A DNA stretch of 64,000 nucleotides, from contig NZ_LIXJ01000005.1 of the NCBI RefSeq assembly GCF_001905795.1, positions 1 through 64,000 on the forward strand, written 5' to 3'. A model generated the notes under the pieces. It was not told where the DNA came from, did no database searches, and saw only the letters and a list, made by a program, of their open reading frames with translations. The position numbers were made by a program, and so were the translations under genes. Of this stretch, positions 33,553 through 41,726 are shown piece after piece (positions within the stretch are counted from its first letter, which is position 1; each line of letters begins with the position of its first letter). This DNA is from Streptomyces sp. CB01580. GTDB lineage: Bacteria > Actinomycetota > Actinomycetes > Streptomycetales > Streptomycetaceae.

Positions 33553-34743
33553 ATGTCCGAGCAGATCAGTGACGTCTACGTGGTCGACGCCGTGCGCACC
33601 CCGTTCGGCAGGTACGCCGGGGCCCTGTCGGGCGTCCGCCCGGACGACCTGGCCGCCCGCGTGATCGCGGCACTGCTGGCACGCACCCCGCAGCTGGACC
33701 CCACCCGGATCGGCGACGTCGTGCTCGGCAACGCCAACGGTGCGGGCGAGGAGAACCGCAACGTCGCCCGGATGGCCGTGCTGCTGGCCGGACTGCCCGT
33801 CGGTGTGCCCGGCGTGACCGTCAACCGGCTCTGCGGCTCCGGCCTGGAGGCGGTGATCCAGGCGGTGCGCGCCATCCGCGTCGGCGACGCGGACATCGTC
33901 GTCGCCGGCGGCGTGGAGTCCATGAGCCGAGCCCCCTGGGTGCTGCCCAAGCCCGAGCGCGGCTTCCCCGCCGGACACCAGGAACTCCACTCGACCACGC
34001 TCGGCTGGCGGATGGTCAACCGCCTCATGCCGGCCGAGTGGACCGTACCGCTCGGCGAGAGTGCCGAGCTGATCGCCGCCAAGCACGCGATCAGCCGCGA
34101 GGAGCAGGACCTCTTCGCACTCGCCAGCCATGAGAAGGCGTCGCGCGCCTGGCGGGACGGCCTGCTCGACGCCGAGATCGTCCCGGTCGACGGGGTGGAC
34201 CTGCCGCGCGACGAGTGCATCCGCGACGGTGGCACGCCCGAGTCGATGGCGCGCCTGAAGCCCGCCTTCCTCCCCGACGGCACGGTGACCGCCGGCAACG
34301 CCTCCCCGCTCAACGACGGCGCCGCAGCACTGCTCCTGGTCGGCGAGCACGCGCTGGCCGAACTCGGCCGCGAACCGCTGGCACGGATCCGCGCGGGCGC
34401 GGTCAGCGCGATCGAGCCCCAGTGGTTCGGCCTCGGACCGGTCGAGGCCGGCCGACGCGTCCTGGAGCGGGCCGGGCTCGGCTTCGACGACCTGCTCACC
34501 GTGGAGCTGAACGAGGCGTTCGCCGCCCAGGCCCTGGGCTGCCTCGCGGAACTGCCCGAGCTGGACCCGGCCAAGGTCAACCCGCGCGGCGGTGCGATCG
34601 CCGTCGGCCACCCCCTCGGAGCCTCCGGCGCCCGCCTCGTCGGCTCCGTCGCCCACCAGCTCGCCGCCCACGGCGCGGGCACCGGGCTCGCCACGCTGTG
34701 CATCGGCGTCGGGCAGGGACTCGCCCTCGTACTCGAGCGCTGA
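33553..34743 (+). CDS. pcaF: beta-ketoadipyl-CoA thiolase
   Basis: This 396-residue thiolase splits beta-ketoadipyl-CoA with CoA into acetyl-CoA and succinyl-CoA, the last step of the pathway. Thiolase residues are all present: nucleophile Cys 94 in NRLCGSG, His 353 in GHPLGASG and Cys 383 in LCIGVGQG. The ATG at 33553 is favoured over a GTG at 33547 because GAAGGAG has suitable spacing only for the ATG. Placement after pcaIJ matches the CoA-transferase product being its substrate. Confidence 0.93.
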   Translation: MSEQISDVYVVDAVRTPFGRYAGALSGVRPDDLAARVIAALLARTPQLDPTRIGDVVLGNANGAGEENRNVARMAVLLAGLPVGVPGVTVNRLCGSGLEAVIQAVRAIRVGDADIVVAGGVESMSRAPWVLPKPERGFPAGHQELHSTTLGWRMVNRLMPAEWTVPLGESAELIAAKHAISREEQDLFALASHEKASRAWRDGLLDAEIVPVDGVDLPRDECIRDGGTPESMARLKPAFLPDGTVTAGNASPLNDGAAALLLVGEHALAELGREPLARIRAGAVSAIEPQWFGLGPVEAGRRVLERAGLGFDDLLTVELNEAFAAQALGCLAELPELDPAKVNPRGGAIAVGHPLGASGARLVGSVAHQLAAHGAGTGLATLCIGVGQGLALVLER

Positions 34744-34763
34744 ACCGTAGAAAGGACAAGGAG

Positions 34764-35516
34764 ATGAGCGAACTCATCGAGCAGGGCGTGATCGACGCCG
34801 AGATGGCGGCGATCCGACCGGACGGCGATGTCCACCCGTCCCGTTCCTACGCCCCCTACCGCAGCACGCTGCTGCGCCACCCCACCCAGCCGCTGGTCGT
34901 GGTCGAGGACCCGGAGGCGGTCGAGCTGACCGGCCCGGTCTTCGGACACACCGACGTGACCGCGCTGGACAGCGATCTGACCCGCCTGCACTCCGGCGAG
35001 CCGCTGGGCGAGCGCATCACCGTCACCGGCCGGGTGCTCGACCGCGACGGGCGCCCCGTGCGCGGCCAACTCGTCGAGATCTGGCAGGCCAACGCCTCCG
35101 GTCGCTACGCCCACCAACGCGACCAGCACGCGGCGCCGCTCGACCCCAACTTCACCGGCGCAGGACGCTGCCTGACGGACGACCAGGGCGGCTACACGTT
35201 CACCACCATCAAGCCGGGCGCGTACCCGTGGCGCAACCACCTCAACGCCTGGCGTCCGGCGCACATCCACTTCTCGCTCTTCGGCACCGCGTTCACGCAG
35301 CGCCTGATCACCCAGATGTACTTCCCGGGCGACCCGCTCTTCGCCCACGACCCGATCTACCAGTCCATCACCGACCCGGCGGCCCGCGAGCGGCTGATCG
35401 CCGCATACGTCCACGATCTGTCCCAACACGAATGGTCGCTGGGCTACCGCTTCGACATCGTCCTCGACGGCCCCGGGGCCACCTGGACCGAGCAGCAGGA
35501 GGATGAGGCCAGGTGA
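34764..35516 (+). CDS. pcaH: protocatechuate 3,4-dioxygenase, beta subunit
   Basis: The 250-residue subunit carries the non-haem Fe(III) site of intradiol dioxygenases: the Tyr of GAYPWRNHLNAWRP, a downstream Tyr and His pair in RPAHIHFS. The N-terminal HPSRSYAPYRSTLLRHP is typical of the beta chain. With PcaG it opens protocatechuate between the hydroxyls to give beta-carboxy-cis,cis-muconate. AAGGAG precedes the ATG, and the stop overlaps the pcaG start (GTGA). Confidence 0.95.
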   Translation: MSELIEQGVIDAEMAAIRPDGDVHPSRSYAPYRSTLLRHPTQPLVVVEDPEAVELTGPVFGHTDVTALDSDLTRLHSGEPLGERITVTGRVLDRDGRPVRGQLVEIWQANASGRYAHQRDQHAAPLDPNFTGAGRCLTDDQGGYTFTTIKPGAYPWRNHLNAWRPAHIHFSLFGTAFTQRLITQMYFPGDPLFAHDPIYQSITDPAARERLIAAYVHDLSQHEWSLGYRFDIVLDGPGATWTEQQEDEAR

Positions 35517-36091
35517 GCCGCCAGGTGACCGCGAAGGACATCACGCCCGCGCAGACCGTGGGCCCCTTCTTCGGGTACGCACTGCCCTTCGCGGGCGGCG
35601 GGGACATCGCACCGGTCGGCGACCCCCGTACCGTGACCCTGCACGGACACGTGCTGGACGGCGAGGGGCGGCCCGTCCCCGACGCGCTGCTGGAGTTCTG
35701 GCAGGCGAGCCCGGAGGGTTCACGGGCCGGTGCGCCGGGCTCGATGCGCCGCGACCCCGTCACCGGTGCGGCCCTCGGCCGTCATGGGGTGGACTTCACC
35801 GGCTTCGGCCGCGTCGCCGTAGACGCCGACGGCCACTACACGCTGCGCACGCTGCCGCCGCCCGCCGACGCTCCCTACCTCGGCATCGTGGTCTTCGCCC
35901 GTGGCCTGCTGCACCATCTGCACACCCGCGCCTACCTGCCGGGCCACGAGGACGACTCGCTGCTCCGCGGTCTCCCGGCCGACCGGCGCGCGACGCTGCT
36001 GGCCGTGCGGGAACGCGACAGTGTCCACCGCTTCGACATCCGCCTGCAAGGAGACCCGGGAAAGGAGACGGTCTTCCTTGAGTTCCGCTGA
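35513..36091 (+). CDS. pcaG: protocatechuate 3,4-dioxygenase, alpha subunit
   Basis: The 192-residue subunit opens with ITPAQTVGPFFGYALPF, a signature of the alpha chain, and has the shared intradiol core (VLDGEGRPVPDALLEFWQA). It lacks the iron ligands, as expected, and completes the active site with PcaH. A GTG start overlaps the pcaH stop, consistent with stoichiometric translation. Confidence 0.94.
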   Translation: MSRQVTAKDITPAQTVGPFFGYALPFAGGGDIAPVGDPRTVTLHGHVLDGEGRPVPDALLEFWQASPEGSRAGAPGSMRRDPVTGAALGRHGVDFTGFGRVAVDADGHYTLRTLPPPADAPYLGIVVFARGLLHHLHTRAYLPGHEDDSLLRGLPADRRATLLAVRERDSVHRFDIRLQGDPGKETVFLEFR

Positions 36092-36092
36092 C

Positions 36093-37442
36093 ATGCCCGC
36101 CGACGTCGGCCTGTTGGCGCCCGGCCGGGCGGGTTCGCCAGTCGAGGCCGCGACCGGCGACCACGGCTTCCTCCAGGCCATGCTCGACGCCGAGGCGGCA
36201 TTGACGCGGGCGCAGGCCGAACTCGGCCTCGCGCCCGCCGGGGCGGCCGACGCCGTCACCGCGGCCGCGCGCGCCGAGCGCTTCGACGCCCGCTCGCTCG
36301 CGCTACGGGCCAGGGGCGGGGGCAATCCGGTGATCCCGCTGGTCGCGGACCTCACCGCGGCCGTCCCGAGCGCCGCCGACCACATCCACAGAGGCGCGAC
36401 CAGCCAGGACATCCTCGACTCCGCACTGATGCTGGTGGCCGCCCGCGCCCGGCGGCTGATCCTGGCCGACCTGGACCGTGCCGCCGCGACGCTGGCCAAA
36501 CTCGCCGCCGCGCACCGCGACACGCCGATGCCCGGCCGCACGCTCACCCAGCACGCCGTACCGACCACCTTCGGACTGAAGGCGGCCGGCTGGCGACACC
36601 TGGTCCTGGATGCCAGGGACCGGCTCGCCGGCGTCCTGCTGCCCGCCCAACTGGGCGGCGCCGCAGGCACGCTGGCCGCCTTCGGGGAACAGGCGCTGCC
36701 GCTCTCCGCCCGGTACGCGCGGCAGCTGGGGCTCGCCGAGCCGTTGCTGCCGTGGCACGTGCTGCGCATGCCCGTCGCGGACCTGGGCGCGGCGCTGGCC
36801 CTGGTCGGCGGCGCGCTCGGCAAGATCGCCGCCGATGTGCTGGTGCTCTCCCGCACGGAGATCGCCGAGGTGACGGAAGGCACCGGCGGCGGCTCGTCGG
36901 CCATGCCGCACAAGTCCAACCCGGTCCGGGCCACGCTCATCGCCGCCACCGCGCGCCGCCTGCCGCAGCTCGCGGCGGTGCTCCTCGGCTCCATGGCCGC
37001 CGAGGACGAGCGCCCGGCCGGTGCCTGGCACGCCGAGTGGGAAACCCTGCGCGAAGCCCTGCGCCTGGTCGGCGGAGCGGCCCATGACGCCGCCTGGATG
37101 GCCTCCGAGCTGCAGGTGGCCGACTACCGGATGCGCGCCCACCTCGAACTGACGGAAGGGCTGATCGTCTCCGAGCGCCTCGTCGCCGCCTTCGAACCGC
37201 TGGTCGGCCGGACCGAGGCACGCAGCCTGCTCACCCGTGCTTCCCGGGCCGCCGCAACCGCGGGCCTGGGCCTGGACGAAGCACTGGAGGAGGATCCGGC
37301 GCTCGCCGGCCTGCTCGCCCCGAAGCAGCTGCGGGATCTGCTCGACCCGACCGGCTACCTCGGCGCCGCCGCGCCGCTCACCGACCGAGCCCTGCGCCGC
37401 GGCCCCATCCACCATCACGACTACTCCGAGGACCTGCCATGA
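36093..37442 (+). CDS. pcaB: 3-carboxy-cis,cis-muconate cycloisomerase
   Basis: This 449-residue member of the fumarase/aspartase superfamily cyclises beta-carboxymuconate to gamma-carboxymuconolactone. The superfamily signature GGGSSAMPHKSNPV and the early HRGATSQDILDS are both present. The ATG at 36093 lies one base after the pcaG stop. A TTG at 36078, nearer AAAGGAG, could start translation five codons earlier. The stop overlaps the pcaL start (ATGA). Confidence 0.94.
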   Translation: MPADVGLLAPGRAGSPVEAATGDHGFLQAMLDAEAALTRAQAELGLAPAGAADAVTAAARAERFDARSLALRARGGGNPVIPLVADLTAAVPSAADHIHRGATSQDILDSALMLVAARARRLILADLDRAAATLAKLAAAHRDTPMPGRTLTQHAVPTTFGLKAAGWRHLVLDARDRLAGVLLPAQLGGAAGTLAAFGEQALPLSARYARQLGLAEPLLPWHVLRMPVADLGAALALVGGALGKIAADVLVLSRTEIAEVTEGTGGGSSAMPHKSNPVRATLIAATARRLPQLAAVLLGSMAAEDERPAGAWHAEWETLREALRLVGGAAHDAAWMASELQVADYRMRAHLELTEGLIVSERLVAAFEPLVGRTEARSLLTRASRAAATAGLGLDEALEEDPALAGLLAPKQLRDLLDPTGYLGAAAPLTDRALRRGPIHHHDYSEDLP

Positions 37443-38641
37443 CGTCACCGAAGACGTCGACCACACTGCTCCACCACCGCGTCGACGGGCGCGACGACGC
37501 TCCCCCGCTGCTTCTCGGCCCGTCCCTGGGCACCTCCCTGAGGCTGTGGGACGCACTCGTCCCGGCACTGTCGCGGCGATACCGGGTAATCCGCTGGGAC
37601 CTCCCGGGCCACGGCGGTACGCCCGCTGCCGTGCTGCCGGACCTCGAGCCCGGGCACACCGCCGTCGCCGACCTCGGCGCGCTGGTGCTCGCCCTCGCCG
37701 ACGCGCTCGGCGTCGACCGGTTCGCCTACGCGGGGGTCTCGCTCGGCGGTGCGATCGGCACCTGGCTGGCCGTCCACCACCCCGAGCGGGTGGCATCGCT
37801 GACGGTCGTCTGCTCCGCGGCCCACTTCGGCGAGCCGACGGCCTGGCAGGCGCGGGCCGCGCTGGTCCGCACGGAGGGGCTGGGCCGGCTTGCCGCCGAC
37901 GCGCCCACCCGCTGGTTCACCCCGGCCTTCGCCGGGACACCGACCGCCGCCGCCCTGGTCGAGGACCAGAGAGCCTGCGACCGGGACGGCTACGCCGCCT
38001 GCTGCGACGCCCTGGCCGGATTCGACCTGCGCGCCGAACTGAGGGGAATCAGCACACCCGCACTTGTCGTGGGCGGACGCGAGGATCTCGCCACCCCGCC
38101 GGTCAACGCCCGAGAACTCGCCGACGGCATTCCTGGTGCGACCCTGGTGGAGATCCCCGGGGCCGCGCACCTCGCCCCCGCCGAGCAGCCGCAGCGCGTG
38201 CTCGCCGCGCTGCTCGCCCACCTCGACCCGGCCCCGGACACGGCCGGAGTGACACGCGAGGAGACGCACGCCGCCGGTATGGGGGTGCGCCGCGCCGTCC
38301 TCGGCGACGCACACGTGGACCGCGCAGTGGCCGGCACCACGGCGTTCACCGAGCCTTTCCAGGATCTGATCACCCGCTACGCCTGGGGCGAGATCTGGAC
38401 CCGCCCGGGGCTGGACCGGCGCACCCGCAGCTGCATCACCCTCACCGCCCTGATCGCCCTCGGCCACCACGAGGAACTGGCGATGCACGTCCGCGCGGCC
38501 CGTACCAACGGCCTGTCCGCGGCGGAGATCGGAGAGGTGCTGCTGCAGGCCGCGATCTACTGCGGCGTCCCGGCGGCCAACTCGGCCTTCGCCGTCGCCA
38601 ACGGTGTACTCGAAGAACTCGAAGGAGAGCTCCGCCCATGA
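37439..38641 (+). CDS. pcaL: fused enol-lactone hydrolase / carboxymuconolactone decarboxylase
   Basis: The 400-residue fusion carries out two steps. Residues about 10-260 are the alpha/beta-hydrolase PcaD part (Ser in GVSLGG, Asp in GREDL, His in GAAHLAP), which hydrolyses beta-ketoadipate enol-lactone. Residues about 275-395 are the PcaC part (GMGVRRAVLGDAHVDRA, FQDLITRYAWGEIWTRPGL), which decarboxylates gamma-carboxymuconolactone. The same PcaL fusion is known from Streptomyces and Rhodococcus. Both ends overlap neighbours by ATGA. Confidence 0.95.
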   Translation: MTSPKTSTTLLHHRVDGRDDAPPLLLGPSLGTSLRLWDALVPALSRRYRVIRWDLPGHGGTPAAVLPDLEPGHTAVADLGALVLALADALGVDRFAYAGVSLGGAIGTWLAVHHPERVASLTVVCSAAHFGEPTAWQARAALVRTEGLGRLAADAPTRWFTPAFAGTPTAAALVEDQRACDRDGYAACCDALAGFDLRAELRGISTPALVVGGREDLATPPVNARELADGIPGATLVEIPGAAHLAPAEQPQRVLAALLAHLDPAPDTAGVTREETHAAGMGVRRAVLGDAHVDRAVAGTTAFTEPFQDLITRYAWGEIWTRPGLDRRTRSCITLTALIALGHHEELAMHVRAARTNGLSAAEIGEVLLQAAIYCGVPAANSAFAVANGVLEELEGELRP

Positions 38642-38790
38642 GCCGAACCACCCCCGCCCGCAGGGCTGTCGGCACCGCCGCCGGCCCCGCGGGCCCGCCG
38701 ACCGGCCGGACCCGAGCGGCCTTGGCCACAGCGACTTCCGTTGGGCAGAAGTCAGCCGTGGCCGGGGCGGACAGGAGCACCGAACAATGA
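38638..38790 (+). CDS. 50-residue ORF coupled between pcaL and pobA
   Basis: The short frame starts at an ATG that overlaps the pcaL stop (ATGA) with GAAGGAG 7 bases upstream, and ends in a TGA that overlaps the pobA ATG (again ATGA). The product is basic and rich in Ala, Arg, Thr and Gly, with no recognisable motif or membrane segment. It may be a real small protein, a remnant of a lost gene, or a device that carries ribosomes from pcaL to pobA. The double overlap and strong ribosome site argue that it is translated. Confidence 0.5.
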   Translation: MSRTTPARRAVGTAAGPAGPPTGRTRAALATATSVGQKSAVAGADRSTEQ

Positions 38791-39989
38791 GCCGTATGTC
38801 ATCCTCGCGCATCCACTCCCGCACCCGGGTCGGCATCGTCGGTGCCGGTCCCGCCGGACTCATGCTCTCCCACCTGCTCGCGCGGGCCGGAATCGACTCC
38901 GTCGCGATCGACCTGCGCAGCCGCGAGGAGATCGAGCGGACCCACCGAGCCGGGATCCTCGAACAGGACTCCGTGGACCTGCTGGTCGGCACCGGTGTCT
39001 CGGACCGGGTGCACCGTGACGGCTACCAGCACGACGGCATCGACCTGGCCTTCGGCGGCGGCAGCCACCGGATCGACTTCCGCGGCCTGGTCGGCGCCTC
39101 GACGTACCTCTATCCCCAGCAGGACGTCTTCGCCGACCTCGCCGACGCCCGCGAACGCGACGGCGGCGACGTGCGCTTCGGCGTCACCGACGTCTCGGTC
39201 GACGACCTCCTCTCGGCGCCGGTCATGCGGTTCACCGACGCGGGCGGGGCCGCTCACGAGGTCCGAGCCGAGTTCCTGGTGGGTGCCGACGGCTCGCGGA
39301 GCCTGTGCCGCCGGATGGTGCCGGAGGCCGAACGACGCCAGTACTTCCGCGAGTACCCCTTCGCCTGGTTCGGCATCCTCACCGAGGCACCGCCGAGCGC
39401 GCCGGAGCTCATCTACAACCACTCACCCCGCGGCTTCGCGCTGATCAGCCAGCGCACCGAGACGCTGCAGCGCATGTACTTCCAGTGCGATTCCGCCGAG
39501 GACGCGGACGCCTGGTCCGACGACCGGATCTGGACCGAGCTGCAGGCGCGCCTGGACGCCAACGGCCACGTGCTCAAGGAGGGGCCGATCACCTCGCGGA
39601 CCGTGCTTCCGTTCCGCAGCTTCGTCCAGGAACCGATGCACTACGGCCGCCTCGTCCTCGCCGGCGACGCCGCGCACACGGTCCCGCCGACCGGCGCCAA
39701 GGGGCTCAATCTCGCACTCGCTGATGTCCGGGTGCTGGCCGAAGAGCTGGAGCGGGCGCTGACCACCGACGACCCGGCCCCGCTGACGAGCTACAGCGAG
39801 CGGGCGCTGCACCGGGTGTGGAAGGCCCAGCACTTCTCCTACTGGATGACGACAATGCTGCACACACTGCCGGACGCGACCCCCTTCGACGTGCGGCGCC
39901 AGGAGGGCGAGCTGGCCTCGGTGACCGGATCGGCCGCGGGGTCGACGTACCTCGCCGAGGCCTACACCGGCTGGCCCGGAGGGCGTTGA
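38787..39989 (+). CDS. pobA: 4-hydroxybenzoate 3-monooxygenase
   Basis: This 400-residue flavoprotein hydroxylates 4-hydroxybenzoate to protocatechuate using NAD(P)H and O2. It shows the FAD motif GIVGAGPAGLMLSHLL, the PobA hallmark RAGILEQ, and the second FAD motif LAGDAAHTVPPTGAKGLNLALAD. AGGAG is 9 bases before the ATG. Its place after the pca genes and beside the cresol operon means its product feeds pcaHG and its substrate can come from 4-cresol. Confidence 0.95.
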   Translation: MSRMSSSRIHSRTRVGIVGAGPAGLMLSHLLARAGIDSVAIDLRSREEIERTHRAGILEQDSVDLLVGTGVSDRVHRDGYQHDGIDLAFGGGSHRIDFRGLVGASTYLYPQQDVFADLADARERDGGDVRFGVTDVSVDDLLSAPVMRFTDAGGAAHEVRAEFLVGADGSRSLCRRMVPEAERRQYFREYPFAWFGILTEAPPSAPELIYNHSPRGFALISQRTETLQRMYFQCDSAEDADAWSDDRIWTELQARLDANGHVLKEGPITSRTVLPFRSFVQEPMHYGRLVLAGDAAHTVPPTGAKGLNLALADVRVLAEELERALTTDDPAPLTSYSERALHRVWKAQHFSYWMTTMLHTLPDATPFDVRRQEGELASVTGSAAGSTYLAEAYTGWPGGR

Positions 39990-39991
39990 AC

Positions 39992-40681
39992 ATGGCTCTG
40001 CCCCGCCTGCACCCGATCACCAACCAGCTCGGCAAGGACGTCACGGGCCATCTGCCCGATGCCGCCGGCGTCCCCGGCACGGCCGGCTGGCGGGCGGAGG
40101 ACGACGCCGTGTGGCGGCTGGCCGTCGATCACCTGCACGTACGCGGCAACGACGGTCACACCGCCTACTCCTACGGCCTCGCCCGCGCCCTGTGCGACCT
40201 GCACCCCGAGGCGGACCGCGACGTCGTGCTGCCCGCGATCATCCTCCATGACACCGGCTGGTCGCGGGTGCCGGAGGAGGAGGTGCTGGAGGCGATCCGG
40301 CCCGGGGGCGGGCGCCCCGATCTGGTCCTGCGGCACGAGAAGGAGGGTGCCGCCATCGCCGCGGACATCCTCGCCCGTCTCGGCCACGACCCGGTCCGGA
40401 CCACGGAGATCGTCGAGATCGTCGACGGTCACGACTCACGCCCCGCCGCCCTGTCGCTCAACGACTCGCTGGTCAAGGACGCCGACAAGCTGTGGCGGCT
40501 CACACCACACGGCGTCGACACGATCATGGACTGGTTCGGGCTCACCCGGGAACAGGCGCTGGTGCTGATCGGCAGCCGGGTCCACGACCACCTGTTCACC
40601 GACACGGCCCGCGCCATGGCCCGCGCCCTGGCCGCCGTCGCGGGGATCGACAGCGCTCCCCAGCGGGTCGCGCTGGGCTGA
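39992..40681 (+). CDS. HD-domain metal-dependent phosphohydrolase
   Basis: The 229-residue protein carries HD-domain motifs: His in DGHTAYSYGLARALC, the HD pair in AIILHDTGWSRV, and later VDGHDSR and KDADKLWR. Metal-dependent phosphomonoester hydrolysis is expected. It is the last gene of the pca-pobA operon, 2 bp after pobA, and is paralogous to the HD gene at 48448-49119 in the cresol operon (shared HDTGW, DGHD and DAD(K/R)LWR). It may remove phosphate from an aryl phosphate such as a 4-carboxyphenyl or 4-hydroxybenzyl species so that PobA can act. That substrate is inferred only from gene order. Confidence 0.82.
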   Translation: MALPRLHPITNQLGKDVTGHLPDAAGVPGTAGWRAEDDAVWRLAVDHLHVRGNDGHTAYSYGLARALCDLHPEADRDVVLPAIILHDTGWSRVPEEEVLEAIRPGGGRPDLVLRHEKEGAAIAADILARLGHDPVRTTEIVEIVDGHDSRPAALSLNDSLVKDADKLWRLTPHGVDTIMDWFGLTREQALVLIGSRVHDHLFTDTARAMARALAAVAGIDSAPQRVALG

Positions 40682-40829
40682 CGGTGCGGGGCCGACGGCC
40701 GCGCGCACGACCGCGCTGGGCCGAGGGCCGCGGACCGACCGCGCGAGGTGGGCTCGCGGAGGCATATGCCGTCGCACGCGACAATGTCATCACCGTGGCG
40801 TCATCGCTGCGACCGAGAAGGAGGGTGCC

Positions 40830-41615
40830 ATGCGCGGTGACGGCCGTACCGTGACCACCAAGGTGTTCGCGCTGCTCGGCGCCTTCGAGAGCGGCCAGCA
40901 CGCACTGTCGCTCAGCGAGCTGGCCCAGTACGCCGATGTGCCGCTGCCCACCGCCCATCGGCTCGTCGGGGAACTCGTCGAGTGGGGCGCCCTCGAACGG
41001 GACGACCGCGGCCGCTACATCGTCGGCCTGCGCCTGTGGGGGGTCGCCCAGAACGCCGGCCGTCACCTGCGCGACACCGCCCGTCCCCACCTGCAGGATC
41101 TGTTCTCGCTCACCCACGAGACCGCGCACCTCGCCATCCGCGACGGGGACGAGGCGCTCTACATCGACCGGATCTACGGATCGACCCGGGTTCCGCGGGC
41201 CTCGCGCGTCGGCGGCCGGCTGCCGCTGCACGCCACGGCGGTCGGCAAGGTGCTGCTGGCGTACGAGGAGGAGTGGGTGCGCGAGGCGTATCTCGCGCAC
41301 CGCCTGGAGGCCCCGACCCGGCACACGCACGTCAACCCGGGTCGGCTCATGGCCGAGCTGCGCAAGGTGCGCGACGAGGGCTACGCCACCACCCAGGAAG
41401 AGGTCCGCGAGGGCTCCTGCTCGATCGCGGTACCGGTCCGCCTGGAGCCGCACCCTGCCGCGATCGGCCTGGTGATGCTGTCGAACCAGGGCGCCGTCAT
41501 GACCCGCCACCTGCCGACCCTGCGGGGCGTCGCGCAGCGCATCGAGGCCGCCGCGGCGCGACCGCAGCCTGCCCCCGTCCTGCGGCCTCGCCGCGCCACC
41601 CGGCATCCCCGCTGA
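40830..41615 (+). CDS. IclR-family regulator, probably of the cresol operon
   Basis: The 261-residue protein has one IclR module: an N-terminal winged helix (VFALLGAFESGQHALSLSELAQYADVPLPTAHRLVGELVEWGALERDD) and an effector-binding domain (LPLHATAVGKVLLA, EGSCSIAVPVR). GAAGGAGG precedes the ATG. It lies between the pca-pobA operon and the cytochrome P450 operon, transcribed with both. The 8-bp-arm palindrome 15 bp after its stop (41630-41648) is of the TTCCG/CGGAA type used by many IclR proteins, so control of the downstream operon is likely. The effector is unknown. Confidence 0.85.
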   Translation: MRGDGRTVTTKVFALLGAFESGQHALSLSELAQYADVPLPTAHRLVGELVEWGALERDDRGRYIVGLRLWGVAQNAGRHLRDTARPHLQDLFSLTHETAHLAIRDGDEALYIDRIYGSTRVPRASRVGGRLPLHATAVGKVLLAYEEEWVREAYLAHRLEAPTRHTHVNPGRLMAELRKVRDEGYATTQEEVREGSCSIAVPVRLEPHPAAIGLVMLSNQGAVMTRHLPTLRGVAQRIEAAAARPQPAPVLRPRRATRHPR

Positions 41616-41629
41616 TCCGGGGCGCAGCT

Positions 41630-41648
41630 GCTTCCGTCCAACGGAAGC
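41630..41648. promoter_or_regulatory. IclR-type palindrome upstream of the cresol operon
   Basis: The 19-bp GCTTCCGTCCAACGGAAGC is a perfect inverted repeat with 8-bp arms and spacer CCA, about 80 bp before the P450 start. It could be the operator of the IclR protein encoded just upstream. A terminator hairpin for that gene is the alternative. Confidence 0.5.
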
Positions 41649-41726
41649 TGCGTCTGGACGGCCTCTGTGGCCGAAGACACCATGAAGCGGTCGTCACACG
41701 ACCCGACACACATCTCAGGAGGCGTA

